Assembly (NCBI GenBank): GCA_902475785.1
Contig: CABSAN010000029.1
Span: 1-27,708, forward strand
DNA from: an uncultured Collinsella sp.
Lineage (GTDB): Bacteria; Actinomycetota; Coriobacteriia; Coriobacteriales; Coriobacteriaceae
Direction of reading: 5' to 3'
DNA length: 27,708 bases
Shown: one piece after another, positions 7,917-15,429 of the stretch
Numbering within the stretch: position 1 is the stretch's first letter
Layout: every line of letters starts with the position of its first letter
Translations under genes and position numbers: made by a program
Notes under the pieces: generated by a model
Databases searched by the model: none
What the model was told of the DNA's origin: nothing
Seen by the model: only the letters and a program-made list of their open reading frames with translations

Positions 7917-7993
7917 TGGTAGCGGTGACTGGATTCGAACCAGTGACGCCACGGGTATGAACCGTGTGCTCTAACCAACTGAGCTACACCGCC
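7917..7993 (-). tRNA. tRNA-Met (anticodon CAT)
   Basis: A 77-base cloverleaf with acceptor arms GGCGGTG/CACCGCT, anticodon loop TTCATAC in a CACGG/CCGTG stem, and encoded CCA. The G1-U72 acceptor pair and the lack of the GGG/CCC initiator stem suggest the elongator type. It is the last tRNA before tuf. Confidence 0.93.
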
Positions 7994-7996
7994 GGA

Positions 7997-8072
7997 TGGA
8001 GCCTGCAACCAGACTTGAACTGGTGACCTCTTCGTTACCAACGAAGTGCTCTACCGACTGAGCTATACAGGC
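7997..8072 (-). tRNA. tRNA-Thr (anticodon GGT)
   Basis: A 76-base cloverleaf with acceptor arms GCCTGTA/TGCAGGC, anticodon loop TTGGTAA in a CTTCG/CGAAG stem, and encoded CCA. It is three bases from tRNA-Met. Adjacency of tRNA-Thr to tuf is also found in E. coli (thrT-tufB). Confidence 0.95.
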
Positions 8073-8082
8073 ACTTGACGGG

Positions 8083-8164
8083 TGGGAGCTATAGGATTCG
8101 AACCTATGTAGGCAGAGCCAACGGGTTTACAGCCCGTCCCCATTAACCACTCGGGCAAACTCCC
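8083..8164 (-). tRNA. tRNA-Tyr (anticodon GTA)
   Basis: An 82-base class II tRNA with a long variable arm, acceptor arms GGGAGTT/AGCTCCC, and anticodon loop CTGTAAA in an ACGGG/CCCGT stem. The sequence after the discriminator A is CCC, so unlike its neighbours the CCA end is not fully encoded. It is first in the tRNA-tuf transcript. Confidence 0.95.
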
Positions 8165-8227
8165 AATCGTTCAAGTATCCGCAGTTCCTTTGGTCTTTTG
8201 GACCGCCGCCCCCCGCGAACGAAGAAG

Positions 8228-8267
8228 ATAATACGATGCCACCTTGGGGGCTGTCAACGAAAACCTC
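8228..8267 (-). promoter_or_regulatory. Promoter of the tRNA-Tyr/Thr/Met-tuf unit
   Basis: On the - strand TTGACA (8252-8257) is followed by an 18-base spacer and TATTAT (8228-8233). The upstream block GAGGTTTTCG adjoining the -35 is the same as in the rpmG promoter. The rest of the 8165-8569 gap holds no convincing gene, only the repeats at 8481-8554. Confidence 0.75.
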
Positions 8268-8480
8268 TAGATACACGGGGCCGGGCGTATCTATATAGCC
8301 GTGACCTGCGGTTTTGTTAACTTTGATTATGTGGAGTGATGAATTTGGCAATGCCAACGTCATTTCCCAAGGGAACACTTTGGCGCGGTGGAGCAAGTCT
8401 GCAGTCTCGACCCTCGATAACGGATCCCTTGCGCTTATTACATAGGTCGTGATCGGGCTTCACCGGCACAATCGAGCTTG

Positions 8481-8554
8481 GATAATCTCCCACTTTTGGC
8501 GTGCTTCTGAGGCCAAAGTGGCAGATTATCCACGCTCATTCTCCAGGCGGGAGA
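8481..8554. repeat. Hairpin plus copy 1 of a 30-base dispersed repeat
   Basis: A long hairpin (GATAATCTCCCACTTTTGGC at 8481-8500 against 8512-8530, one mismatch and one bulge) runs into a 30-base unit at 8525-8554. That unit matches 12576-12605 at 27 of 30 positions and ends in a small hairpin TTCTCC/GGGAGAA. It lies beyond the 3' end of the regulator gene and could terminate it. Confidence 0.7.
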
Positions 8555-8569
8555 ACTATAGAGCCGCAA

Positions 8570-9403
8570 CTACTCGGGCCAGGCCAAAGTAGACCCATAG
8601 AGCGGCTCCCCCTTGGTGCAGGGGTAGCGACTCAAGTAACACGACGATAACAAGTCGAAGAAATAAGTCATGGCATATTTCGAATAAACGCCGAGTCGGT
8701 CAATTCCGTTTCCCGCATTACCAAGACGATATACACGGTCGAAAGACCTCGATTTGTCATCGTTGCTAAACGCAGTAATTAGAATCTTCCTGCCCGAACG
8801 GCAATCAAGATACTCACGCGCCTGTGACGCAAATAGCCCGGAGACCGATACGAGAATTATCAATGACTGCGAAGCGTCTCCCATGTTTTTCAATTCCGCG
8901 ACGTTAGCCCCAGCAACTATGCGAACTATCTTGCCCGCATAAAACATTTCCTGCTGAAATCGTACGAGATTGGCGCTCACATTATTGGTGCACCAGATTT
9001 CAACGTTTTTATGGCCATCAATTTCGTCGGCAAGGTGCTTAATAGCGATATCGGACACGCCGCTTTCAACCTCAGCGAACATCTCGATCATGCGAACGTC
9101 GAGCTCTGCCCTGTACTCCTCGTAGCCAAATTCCTCCTCTCGATGGCTTAAGTCGCTTGGAAAGACTGATTGAGTAAATGATTCTTTCAAATCGCTAAGA
9201 GACTGGTAGCCCAATCGATTGCAGAAACGACGAACAGCGGAACGGGTCACGAATGCATCGCGGGTTATTGCGGCAACATTGATTTCGCTCGAACGCCTAA
9301 TGTGAGCGATGAGATATCGAGCGATGGCGGCATCGTTTGACCCAAACTCGCTGTTGATGATGGAGCTAATGCGATTGAGCACATCGAAGTCATTGATATT
9401 CAC
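8570..9403 (-). CDS. RpiR/MurR-family transcriptional regulator (HTH + SIS)
   Basis: A 277-aa regulator from the chosen GTG start. The N-terminal HTH_6/RpiR domain includes the helix-turn-helix stretch around AAITRDAFVTRSAVRRFCNR and LGYQSLSDLKESF. A SIS sugar-isomerase fold follows (about 110-250, with IWCTNNVSANLVRF and LIILVSVSGLFASQ), which binds sugar phosphates in this family. An in-frame ATG 13 codons upstream (9442) has no ribosome site, whereas AGAGGG lies five bases before the GTG at 9403; 9442 remains possible. It is divergent from the beta-glucosidase/PTS genes, so it most likely senses a 6-phospho-beta-glucoside or glucose phosphate and controls them. The target is inferred from position. 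Confidence 0.87.
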   Translation of the reverse strand: MNINDFDVLNRISSIINSEFGSNDAAIARYLIAHIRRSSEINVAAITRDAFVTRSAVRRFCNRLGYQSLSDLKESFTQSVFPSDLSHREEEFGYEEYRAELDVRMIEMFAEVESGVSDIAIKHLADEIDGHKNVEIWCTNNVSANLVRFQQEMFYAGKIVRIVAGANVAELKNMGDASQSLIILVSVSGLFASQAREYLDCRSGRKILITAFSNDDKSRSFDRVYRLGNAGNGIDRLGVYSKYAMTYFFDLLSSCYLSRYPCTKGEPLYGSTLAWPE

Positions 9404-9445
9404 GTGATCCCTCTTTCCGCTCTCCTCGAAATCATGGTTCATTTA

Positions 9446-9494
9446 TTGAATCAAACAGCTTTGGTCGTTCTCCTATGATTCAAATCAGTTGACG
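9446..9494. promoter_or_regulatory. Divergent control region with two TGAWTCA boxes
   Basis: Two near-palindromic boxes, TTGAATCAA (9446-9454) and TGATTCAAA (9476-9484), lie 30 bases apart between the divergent regulator and glucosidase genes. A TTGACG (9489-9494) could be a -35 for the + strand operon, though no good -10 is seen. The boxes are plausible RpiR-type operators; this is inference. Confidence 0.4.
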
Positions 9495-9554
9495 TCATCT
9501 TAATCGTAATTCCGCCACACGTATCCACCGTGTTGAATGATGGAAAGGGGATTC

Positions 9555-10973
9555 ATGGGCAACGTGAACAACATGCCGTTTCTCTGGGGTTCCGCCACGG
9601 CGTCTTATCAGTGCGAGGGTGCCTGGAACGAAGACGGCAAAGGCCTTGGCGAGTGGGATTTCTTTAGCCACACAAGCAATAAGAACATCAACCATGTTGA
9701 CGGTGATGTATCTTGCGACTTCTACCATCGCTATGAAGAAGATATCCGCATGATGAAAGAAGGCGGACAAAACACCTATCGTTTCTCTCTTTCATGGAGT
9801 CGAATCATCCCCACGGGTATCGGCGAAGTGAATGAAGAGGGTATCGATTTTTATAATCGGGTCATTGATTGCTGCCTCGAAAATGGCATAGAGCCCAACG
9901 TTACGCTGTTCCATTACGATCTGCCATTCACGCTTGCTTGCAAAGGCGGATGGCTGAACAACGACATGGCAGAGTGGTTCTGCAAATACGCCAAGATTTG
10001 CTTTGAGCGCTTTGGAGACCGCGTCAAAATCTGGGCTACCGTTAACGAGCCGCATTTCTACAGCTACTGCGCAAACATGTTGGGCAACTATCCCCCCAAT
10101 CGGTCGCTCGACGTTCAGTCGTACATGCAGTTTCAGTACAACCTGATGCGCGCAAGCGCACTCGCAGTCCGAACATATCGTCAAATGGGCTACGACGGCA
10201 TCATCGGCGCCGTCCACGATGGCGGCGTTGTCGAACTCGACCCGGCAACCGAGCACCCTGATGACGTATTTCGATACGCAGACTTTTTCGCCAATCGCAT
10301 GATTCTGGCACCAGCGCTTCAGGGTCAACTGCCGCCAGAAATGGACGAAATCCTTGAAAAACTTGGCGTCTCGCTCTATCGATCCCCAAATGACGTAGAA
10401 GAATTCAGAGACGGTAAAGTCGATTTTATTGGACTCAACGTGTATTGCCGAGAGTATGTAACCGACTGGCACGGTGGAGAGCTTGCCGTTTCGGCGAACA
10501 ATAAGGGCGGTTCGAGCAAAAAGGTCGAAGGAAAATGCATTGCGCCCTTGTTTGAAAGCGCCCGCGACAGCAATGTTCCCCGCAATAAATGGGGCCGCGA
10601 GATACTCCCAGGTTGCATGTATTCAACCATCATGGATGTCCACGAGCGCTATGACGCGCCCCGCATCTTTATTACGGAAAACGGACATGGCGCCTATGAG
10701 CAACCAGACGCAGACGGAATGATCCACGATGATGACCGCATCGAGCTTCTGGGCCAGTTCATCGAGCACATGATGAGGGCTAAGCGCGACGGCGCGCGCG
10801 TTGAGGGCTACTACCTCTGGTCGACGATGGATCTGTATAGCTGGATCAACGGCTACGAAAAACGATACGGACTTGTCCATATCGACTTCGAGAACAATCT
10901 GGAGCGCACCCCCAAAAAGAGCTGGTATTGGTACCGAGACCTTATCTCGAAGTATCAGGAGCAGGAAGGTTAG
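9555..10973 (+). CDS. GH1 6-phospho-beta-glucosidase
   Basis: A glycoside hydrolase family 1 enzyme, 472 aa. It starts with the family's WGSATASYQCEGAW block. The acid/base glutamate is in ATVNEPHF (about 165-172) and the nucleophile glutamate in FITENGHG (about 372-379), so both catalytic residues are intact. Pairing with a PTS EIIBC permease indicates that the substrate enters phosphorylated, giving a 6-phospho-beta-glucosidase acting in the cytoplasm. The in-frame ATG at 9537 lacks a ribosome site, while AAAGGGG lies four bases before the ATG at 9555. The PTS gene starts nine bases after the stop. Confidence 0.93.
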   Translation: MGNVNNMPFLWGSATASYQCEGAWNEDGKGLGEWDFFSHTSNKNINHVDGDVSCDFYHRYEEDIRMMKEGGQNTYRFSLSWSRIIPTGIGEVNEEGIDFYNRVIDCCLENGIEPNVTLFHYDLPFTLACKGGWLNNDMAEWFCKYAKICFERFGDRVKIWATVNEPHFYSYCANMLGNYPPNRSLDVQSYMQFQYNLMRASALAVRTYRQMGYDGIIGAVHDGGVVELDPATEHPDDVFRYADFFANRMILAPALQGQLPPEMDEILEKLGVSLYRSPNDVEEFRDGKVDFIGLNVYCREYVTDWHGGELAVSANNKGGSSKKVEGKCIAPLFESARDSNVPRNKWGREILPGCMYSTIMDVHERYDAPRIFITENGHGAYEQPDADGMIHDDDRIELLGQFIEHMMRAKRDGARVEGYYLWSTMDLYSWINGYEKRYGLVHIDFENNLERTPKKSWYWYRDLISKYQEQEG

Positions 10974-10982
10974 GAGAAAGAG

Positions 10983-12383
10983 ATGAAATATCAGGCAATG
11001 TCCGAAACAGTCCTAAAGGCTGTTGGCGGCAAAGAGAACATTACATCGGTAACTCATTGTGCGACGCGCCTTCGCATCGACGCACGAGACACCTCGATCA
11101 TCGATCTCCAGCTCGCCAAATCGGCCGATCAGGCGCTCGGGGCAGTAGTCAGCGGTGGCCAGCTTCAGGTGATCATCGGCCCCAACGTCACCGAGGCTTA
11201 CAACGACTTCCTCGACTTCGCGGGAATCGAAGTCGGCGGTGGCACGGTTGCCGACGATGCCCAAACCGCCAAAGACCTTGCAGAAGGCATTAAAAGCGGT
11301 AACACCGCCATGGGCTTGATTGAGAAATTCGGGAACGTCTCTGCACAGGTATTCATGCCCATCGTCCCGGCGCTCATAGTTGGCGGACTCATTCTTTCGA
11401 TCAAGAATCTCCTGGTCAATTATTGCGGATTGAGCACCGATAGCGGAACCGCCCAGGTCCTGTTGGCGATCTTTAGCGCTTCGTTTAGCTTCTTGCCCGT
11501 TTATCTTGGTTATCAGCTCGCAGCCGTCATGAAGATGCAGCCCATCATGGGCGCATTGCTGGGCGCGATCATGATCAGCTCGTCCATTAGCGGTGCCGAG
11601 GGTCTCGACTTTCTTGGTATTCCCATCCCGACGAACGACTATTCGAGTACGGTAGTGCCCATCGTACTGGGCGTTGTATTCATGTATTTTGTCGACCGCG
11701 GCCTTCAGAAGATCATTCCCGACGTTACCAAACTGTTCTTGAAGCCGCTGCTCACCATGATCATCGTCGTGCCCGTCGAGCTGATTATCCTTGGCCCCGC
11801 CGGCAGCATGATGGGCTACGCGCTGAGCGATGCCGTCACGTGGCTTATGGACAACGTGGCATTTATCGCTACTCCGATCCTGGCAGCCCTTAACCCCTAT
11901 TTCGTCATGCTCGGTCTCGATAAGGCTTACATCGCAATCGAAGTTACGAGCCTGGCGCAGCTCGGTTGGGCACCCATTATCTTTGGATTCATCTCGAACC
12001 TCTGCATTGGCGGCACGAGCCTCGCCCTGGCAACTGCAATGAAGGGAAACAAAGAGAAGAGGGGTATGGTCACCACGGTTGCCGTCACCGCACTCTGTGG
12101 CGTAACCGAGCCCGCGTTCTACGGTTGCCTCATCGAGCGTCCCCGCCTGCTTGTCGGCACGGCAATCGGCGCGCTCTGCGCTGGACTCCCTGCAGGCATC
12201 TTTGTTCTGAAAGAGTATGTTGCGGGAGCATGCCCCGGCCTTCTTTCGGCACTCATCTTTATCGCTCCCGATGGGTCCATGGGCAACTTCGTGCTGGCAT
12301 GCGTTGTCGCCATCATCGCCATCGTCGTCTCCTTCATCGCTGCACGCGTGATCATCAAGAAGAACCCCAGCTATATTGAGTAG
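10983..12383 (+). CDS. PTS beta-glucoside transporter, EIIBC component
   Basis: A 466-aa membrane permease that imports and phosphorylates a beta-glucoside. The EIIB domain (1-85) has the phospho-accepting cysteine in VTHCATRLR (C26). After a linker, the EIIC domain (about 110-460) has about ten hydrophobic segments and the conserved GVTEPAFYG motif. There is no EIIA domain at the C terminus, unlike full-length BglF, so EIIA must come from another gene, probably a general glucose-type EIIA. TAGGAGAAAGAG precedes the ATG. The gene forms an operon with the glucosidase and ends in a strong terminator. Confidence 0.95.
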   Translation: MKYQAMSETVLKAVGGKENITSVTHCATRLRIDARDTSIIDLQLAKSADQALGAVVSGGQLQVIIGPNVTEAYNDFLDFAGIEVGGGTVADDAQTAKDLAEGIKSGNTAMGLIEKFGNVSAQVFMPIVPALIVGGLILSIKNLLVNYCGLSTDSGTAQVLLAIFSASFSFLPVYLGYQLAAVMKMQPIMGALLGAIMISSSISGAEGLDFLGIPIPTNDYSSTVVPIVLGVVFMYFVDRGLQKIIPDVTKLFLKPLLTMIIVVPVELIILGPAGSMMGYALSDAVTWLMDNVAFIATPILAALNPYFVMLGLDKAYIAIEVTSLAQLGWAPIIFGFISNLCIGGTSLALATAMKGNKEKRGMVTTVAVTALCGVTEPAFYGCLIERPRLLVGTAIGALCAGLPAGIFVLKEYVAGACPGLLSALIFIAPDGSMGNFVLACVVAIIAIVVSFIAARVIIKKNPSYIE

Positions 12384-12484
12384 ATGCCCGCTGTTTGCAT
12401 TGGGGACATCCTCGGCAGACCATTAGCAAGAACCCAAGAAGTTCCTTAGGAGCTCGATTAATCCATTCGGATTCCTGAGGCACA

Positions 12485-12523
12485 AACGACCCCGATTCCA
12501 CAATGAAATCGGGGTCGTTGTTT
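12485..12523 (+). terminator. Terminator of the beta-glucoside operon
   Basis: A 13-base perfect stem (AACGACCCCGATT / AATCGGGGTCGTT) with a nine-base loop, followed by GTTTC, about 100 bases after the PTS stop codon. Confidence 0.85.
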
Positions 12524-12575
12524 CTAAAGCCGTCGATAGACAATCGGTGTTTACCTTAGCTCCCTATCCAAGTTA

Positions 12576-12605
12576 ATTATCCACGCTCGTTCTCCGGTCG
12601 GGAGA
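12576..12605. repeat. Copy 2 of the 30-base dispersed repeat
   Basis: Matches 8525-8554 at 27 of 30 positions and keeps the TCTCC/GGGAGA hairpin. A shorter echo (ATCCACGCTCGAG) follows near 12630. The two copies bracket the regulator-glucosidase-PTS module. Confidence 0.7.
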
Positions 12606-12675
12606 TTTTCTTCGCTCGCGTGTCCAGAAATCCACGCTCGAGCAGGACATCCAGATCCGCGCCCGCCCTTGTCTC

Positions 12676-12801
12676 GATCTGTAACAGCAAGAGGCCTATT
12701 CCGCTTCTACATGTTACAGATCAAGATATTCCTAAAACACCCTAAGTTTCATCTCAATCTGTAACAGTTAGATGCCGAATATCGGTCTTGGTGTTACAGA
12801 T
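12676..12801. repeat. Two tandem CTGTAACA...TGTTACAG palindromic units
   Basis: Unit 1 (12676-12722) is bounded by GATCTGTAACA and its exact complement. Unit 2 (12757-12801) is bounded by ATCTGTAACA and TGTTACAGAT. Each unit is about 46 bases, and both are preceded by TCTC[GA]. Apart from these repeats, the 12,384-12,913 gap holds the operon terminator, the 30-base repeat, and a terminator at its end; no gene is seen. Confidence 0.75.
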
Positions 12802-12876
12802 TTAGACAAGCTGGAGGACGAGACAAACCAAAAACGGGATGGGCGCTAACCCGATGGCGCACCACCTAAATAGAAA

Positions 12877-12907
12877 CGGGCTCTGTCCCATATAGAGACA
12901 GAGCCCG
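12877..12907 (-). terminator. Original downstream terminator of tRNA-Thr(TGT)
   Basis: An 11-base perfect stem (CGGGCTCTGTC / GACAGAGCCCG) lies directly outside the left element end, followed on the - strand by TTTCTATTT. It was probably the terminator of the tRNA-Thr gene before the element inserted. Confidence 0.7.
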
Positions 12908-12913
12908 AAACTC

Positions 12914-12959
12914 TCATGGAGCCAGTGACAGGAATCGAACCTGCAACCCACTGATTACA
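12914..12959 (-). repeat. Left attachment repeat (tRNA-Thr 3' remnant)
   Basis: These 46 bases are identical to 27654-27699. They cover the tRNA from the anticodon through the T-arm and acceptor to CCA (- strand). Identity breaks at 12960, inside the anticodon loop, so this copy cannot encode a tRNA. Confidence 0.93.
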
Positions 12960-13041
12960 TCGGTGTCCTTATCGTTTATTAGCGTTCATCTGCGACTATG
13001 CCGACCGTGACCTCGCGTTTTTCTTTCATTTTCCGCCTATA

Positions 13042-13055
13042 GTCTCACTTGAGAC
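13042..13055. promoter_or_regulatory. Palindrome upstream of the integrase gene
   Basis: GTCTCACTTGAGAC is a perfect inverted repeat of 6 + 6 bases about 60 bases before the integrase start, between the left end and the arm-type repeats. It could be an operator or an excisionase-related site; its role is unproven. Confidence 0.3.
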
Positions 13056-13072
13056 GTCTTCGAAACAGTCAA

Positions 13073-13103
13073 ATTGCACAGTCATTGCACACGTGATTGC
13101 ACA
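13073..13103 (+). repeat. Left arm-type repeats (3 x ATTGCACA)
   Basis: ATTGCACA begins at 13073, 13084 and 13096, all in the same orientation, spaced 11 and 12 bases, about one helical turn. The right end has a matching triplet at 27563-27594. The layout is that expected of arm-type binding sites for the N-terminal domain of a tyrosine integrase. The last copy ends next to the integrase ribosome site. Confidence 0.75.
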
Positions 13104-13113
13104 CGGAGGAACA

Positions 13114-14322
13114 ATGGAAGAGAAATACGCTACCTCATCTATATATAAGTACATGAGCGACCGCTGGCGCGCGCAGTTCCCCTACTTCGAGGATGGAGTC
13201 TGGCGCAAGAAGACCCAACTTCTTGAGCATCGAGGCCACGATAAAGGTCGAAGCCATAAACATCGTGATGCTGCAATGGTGGAAGCCGAGGCCATCCGCG
13301 CTCACCTGAATGCAGAAGCGGAAGCCGAGGCAATGAAACCAACGAGCTCGATTTCAGTCGCCGAACTAGTGTCTAGCTATATAACAATGGAGTGCGCCGA
13401 CATCGCACGCTCCACCGCAACCGGCTATTCAGGCATGCTCCGCCGAAACATCGAACCATATATTGGCAGCATCCCCCTAGAGGACCTAACTGAAGAAGAC
13501 GTTCAGGAATGGGTCAACGTAATGGCGAAGAAGCACGCGAGATCAACTGCATGCAATTCCCTTAGGCTGCTGCGGGGCTCATTGAAGTACGGACTGAGGA
13601 AAAAGCTCGTATCTGAAAATGTGGCCGCATGGGCAAAGGTTCCTAAGAACGAGGATGCCAACTACGGACGTCCGAATTCACTTACCGGCAGGGAAAGGGC
13701 CCGCGTCCTAAACACCCTCAATGCATCCATAGATGTCCCGGCAATTCTAGCTGCGAAAATCGCCCTGTATACAGGACTCCGTCGAGGCGAACTATGCGCC
13801 CTGAAGTGGAAATGTGTCGACTTTTCCCATTCCTCAATTCGTGTTGAAGCCGCAATCGGACATACCGACACCGAGTTCTACATCAAAGGCCCTAAAAGCG
13901 TCAGCAGCAGACGGACGATTCCGAATTGTCCGGAGGACCTCATGCACGACCTAGCCGCGCGCAAGCGAAACATGGAAGAAGAATGCGCCAGGCTTGGAAT
14001 TGAATTCAGAGGGGAGCTATTCGTGCTGGGCTTTCCCGACGGCTCGTTCCTCAAGCCGCCCAGGGTCAATGACGCTTGGCGTGCGCTGTCTAAGGCGCTG
14101 AACCTTCACGGGGTATTAAATAGGAACACGGTAACCTTCCATGACCTAAGGCACAGCTTCGCAACATACGCTGTCGCCAACGGCATAGACCCAAGAACGC
14201 TCGCAAGCCTGATGGGTCACTCCAAAGCCTCCATGACCCTAGATAGATACGCCAGCGCCGACCCCAAAGCAACTGCATCGGCAATGGACGCTCTCGGACG
14301 CCTTTACAAGAGCGCCTCATAG
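13114..14322 (+). CDS. Tyrosine-type site-specific integrase
   Basis: A 402-aa phage/ICE-type integrase that moves the element in and out of tRNA-Thr. An N-terminal arm-binding region (about 10-75, with YMSDRWRAQFPYFEDG) is followed by a core-binding SAM-like domain (about 80-175) and the catalytic domain. Active-site residues are visible: R223 in TGLRRGEL, H343/R346 in HDLRHSFATYA, H369 in LMGHSK and Y379 in TLDRYAS. An upstream in-frame GTG (13093) lies inside the arm repeats. GGAGGA four bases before the ATG at 13114 fixes that as the start. The gene faces inward from the left end and has its own terminator. Confidence 0.95.
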   Translation: MEEKYATSSIYKYMSDRWRAQFPYFEDGVWRKKTQLLEHRGHDKGRSHKHRDAAMVEAEAIRAHLNAEAEAEAMKPTSSISVAELVSSYITMECADIARSTATGYSGMLRRNIEPYIGSIPLEDLTEEDVQEWVNVMAKKHARSTACNSLRLLRGSLKYGLRKKLVSENVAAWAKVPKNEDANYGRPNSLTGRERARVLNTLNASIDVPAILAAKIALYTGLRRGELCALKWKCVDFSHSSIRVEAAIGHTDTEFYIKGPKSVSSRRTIPNCPEDLMHDLAARKRNMEEECARLGIEFRGELFVLGFPDGSFLKPPRVNDAWRALSKALNLHGVLNRNTVTFHDLRHSFATYAVANGIDPRTLASLMGHSKASMTLDRYASADPKATASAMDALGRLYKSAS

Positions 14323-14350
14323 CTTACGAAAACTGAATTGGACCTAATCG

Positions 14351-14380
14351 AAGGCCGCGATACTGCGTCGCGGCCTTTCC
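14351..14380 (+). terminator. Terminator of the integrase gene
   Basis: A 10-base stem AAGGCCGCGA / TCGCGGCCTT with a seven-base loop and TTTCC tail, 29 bases after the integrase stop codon. Confidence 0.8.
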
Positions 14381-14513
14381 CATGCCTTTCCGTAGTAAGT
14401 CATTTCAGTCCATCGGGTCCGTATCGTCCGTCATGACCGCGTTTTTGAATCCGTCGCCCAAGACGCTCCAGACTAGATCTCGAAGAGACGCAGCAGACGG
14501 AAAGGAGGTCGAA

Positions 14514-14720
14514 ATGGAAGTTGAGAACAAACGCATCACTCTTGATGCTTTTCGCACGATGCCGGACATCGTCGATCCGATGCCTGTCGCCCACCTGCTC
14601 GGTATCAGCGGCCGCTCCGTCTACAGGCTCTGCCAGAACGGAACGTTCAAAGCCGTGAAGTGCGGGAAGCTGTGGCGCATCAATCGCGACAGCGTTCTTA
14701 GCTACATCGGCGCCAACTGA
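14514..14720 (+). CDS. Excisionase-like HTH protein
   Basis: A 68-aa DNA-binding protein of the excisionase/HTH_17 (MerR-like) type. PVAHLLGISGRSVYRLCQNG forms the helix-turn-helix and is followed by the wing FKAVKCGKLWRINRDSVLSYI. This family typically binds near an attachment site and steers the integrase toward excision. The reading frame is open further upstream, but AAAGGAGG five bases before the ATG at 14514 decides the start. It is close to the integrase gene and likely works with it; the excision role is inferred from family and place. Confidence 0.82.
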   Translation: MEVENKRITLDAFRTMPDIVDPMPVAHLLGISGRSVYRLCQNGTFKAVKCGKLWRINRDSVLSYIGAN

Positions 14721-14763
14721 ATGTAGCGAGCGCCGGCTAAGACCAACTGAGCTCGGAGCAAAC

Positions 14764-14922
14764 ATGGGCATTAACAAATCCAGCGCCGGACCCATTGAAC
14801 TAATTGCAGGGTTGATTGATTTCGATGCCGTCCGAATCAAAAACGAGCTCATCGCATATACGCCCTTGCCGGCGGCTAAAGCGCCAAAAGGCTATCCGAT
14901 TACACACACGGAAGACGAATAG
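14764..14922 (+). CDS. Small hypothetical protein
   Basis: A 52-aa open frame (MGINKSSAGPIELIAGLIDF...) with a GGAG ribosome site five bases before the ATG. It lies between the excisionase-like gene and the mobilization genes and is closed by a good terminator. The product is soluble, with a short hydrophobic helix around residues 11-20. I do not recognise it. The ribosome site and tight placement argue that it is real. Confidence 0.5.
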   Translation: MGINKSSAGPIELIAGLIDFDAVRIKNELIAYTPLPAAKAPKGYPITHTEDE

Positions 14923-14928
14923 ACACCA

Positions 14929-14954
14929 CAGGGGGCCAAACGGCCCCCTGTTTT
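14929..14954 (+). terminator. Terminator before the mobilization genes
   Basis: A nine-base perfect GC stem (CAGGGGGCC / GGCCCCCTG) with a four-base loop followed by TTTT. It separates the excisionase region from the mobilization operon, whose ribosome site begins almost immediately. Confidence 0.85.
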
Positions 14955-14967
14955 ATGAGGAGACCCT

Positions 14968-15429
14968 ATGGCCGAAACCAAAACCATCAGCGTAAAAATC
15001 GACCACAAGCTCTACACCGCCCTCAAGACGCGGGCGGAGCTCGACAACTCCAACGTCAGCGACGAGATCCGCTCTCTCCTGCGCTCGGCGCTCGCCGCGG
15101 AGGAGCTCGACCTCTACGGCAACGAGGTCGCGGGCTTCATCCGCGGCATCGTCGACGCGCGCATGGACGTCGCCGCACTCGACATCGAGCGCAAGCTCGA
15201 CGCCACCGAGGACCGCATCGCCGCGGTCCTCTCGCGCCCCATGACCGCCGCCATCATGGCCGGCCTCATGTCGGCCGACGTCCTCAAGGCGTCCTACGCC
15301 TCGCTCGAGGACGTCCCCGTCGCGGACATCTGGAAGAACTACCTCGCGCAGGCCGGCGAGCTCAGCCGCGCCGGCCTCGGCAGGATCGACGAGGTGAAGC
15401 TCCACGCGCGGGAGCGTGCCGATGGCTAG
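14968..15429 (+). CDS. Relaxosome accessory protein (ribbon-helix-helix, MobC-like)
   Basis: A 153-aa protein. The first 45 residues (TISVKIDHKLYTALKTRAEL, then NVSDEIRSLLRSAL) have the pattern of a ribbon-helix-helix DNA-binding domain. The remainder is helical and Ala-rich. Proteins of this type placed immediately before a relaxase usually bind the transfer origin and help the relaxase nick. ATGAGGAG precedes the ATG. Its end overlaps the relaxase start by eight bases, so translation is coupled. The GC content and codon use rise sharply from this gene on. Confidence 0.75.
   Translation: MAETKTISVKIDHKLYTALKTRAELDNSNVSDEIRSLLRSALAAEELDLYGNEVAGFIRGIVDARMDVAALDIERKLDATEDRIAAVLSRPMTAAIMAGLMSADVLKASYASLEDVPVADIWKNYLAQAGELSRAGLGRIDEVKLHARERADG

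Noticed and set aside
6591..7922. 443-aa frame on the + strand across tuf
   Set aside because: Antisense shadow of tuf; Leu/Asp/Gly/Val-rich composition without any family pattern.
8127..8396. 89-aa frame on the - strand
   Set aside because: It overlaps tRNA-Tyr and the tRNA promoter and has no ribosome site.
12676..12801. CRISPR array
   Set aside because: Only two units, inverted rather than direct repeats at the ends, and no cas genes in the window.
12914..12959. A second tRNA-Thr gene at the left end
   Set aside because: Only the 3' half from the anticodon onward is present; the acceptor 5' strand and D-arm are missing.
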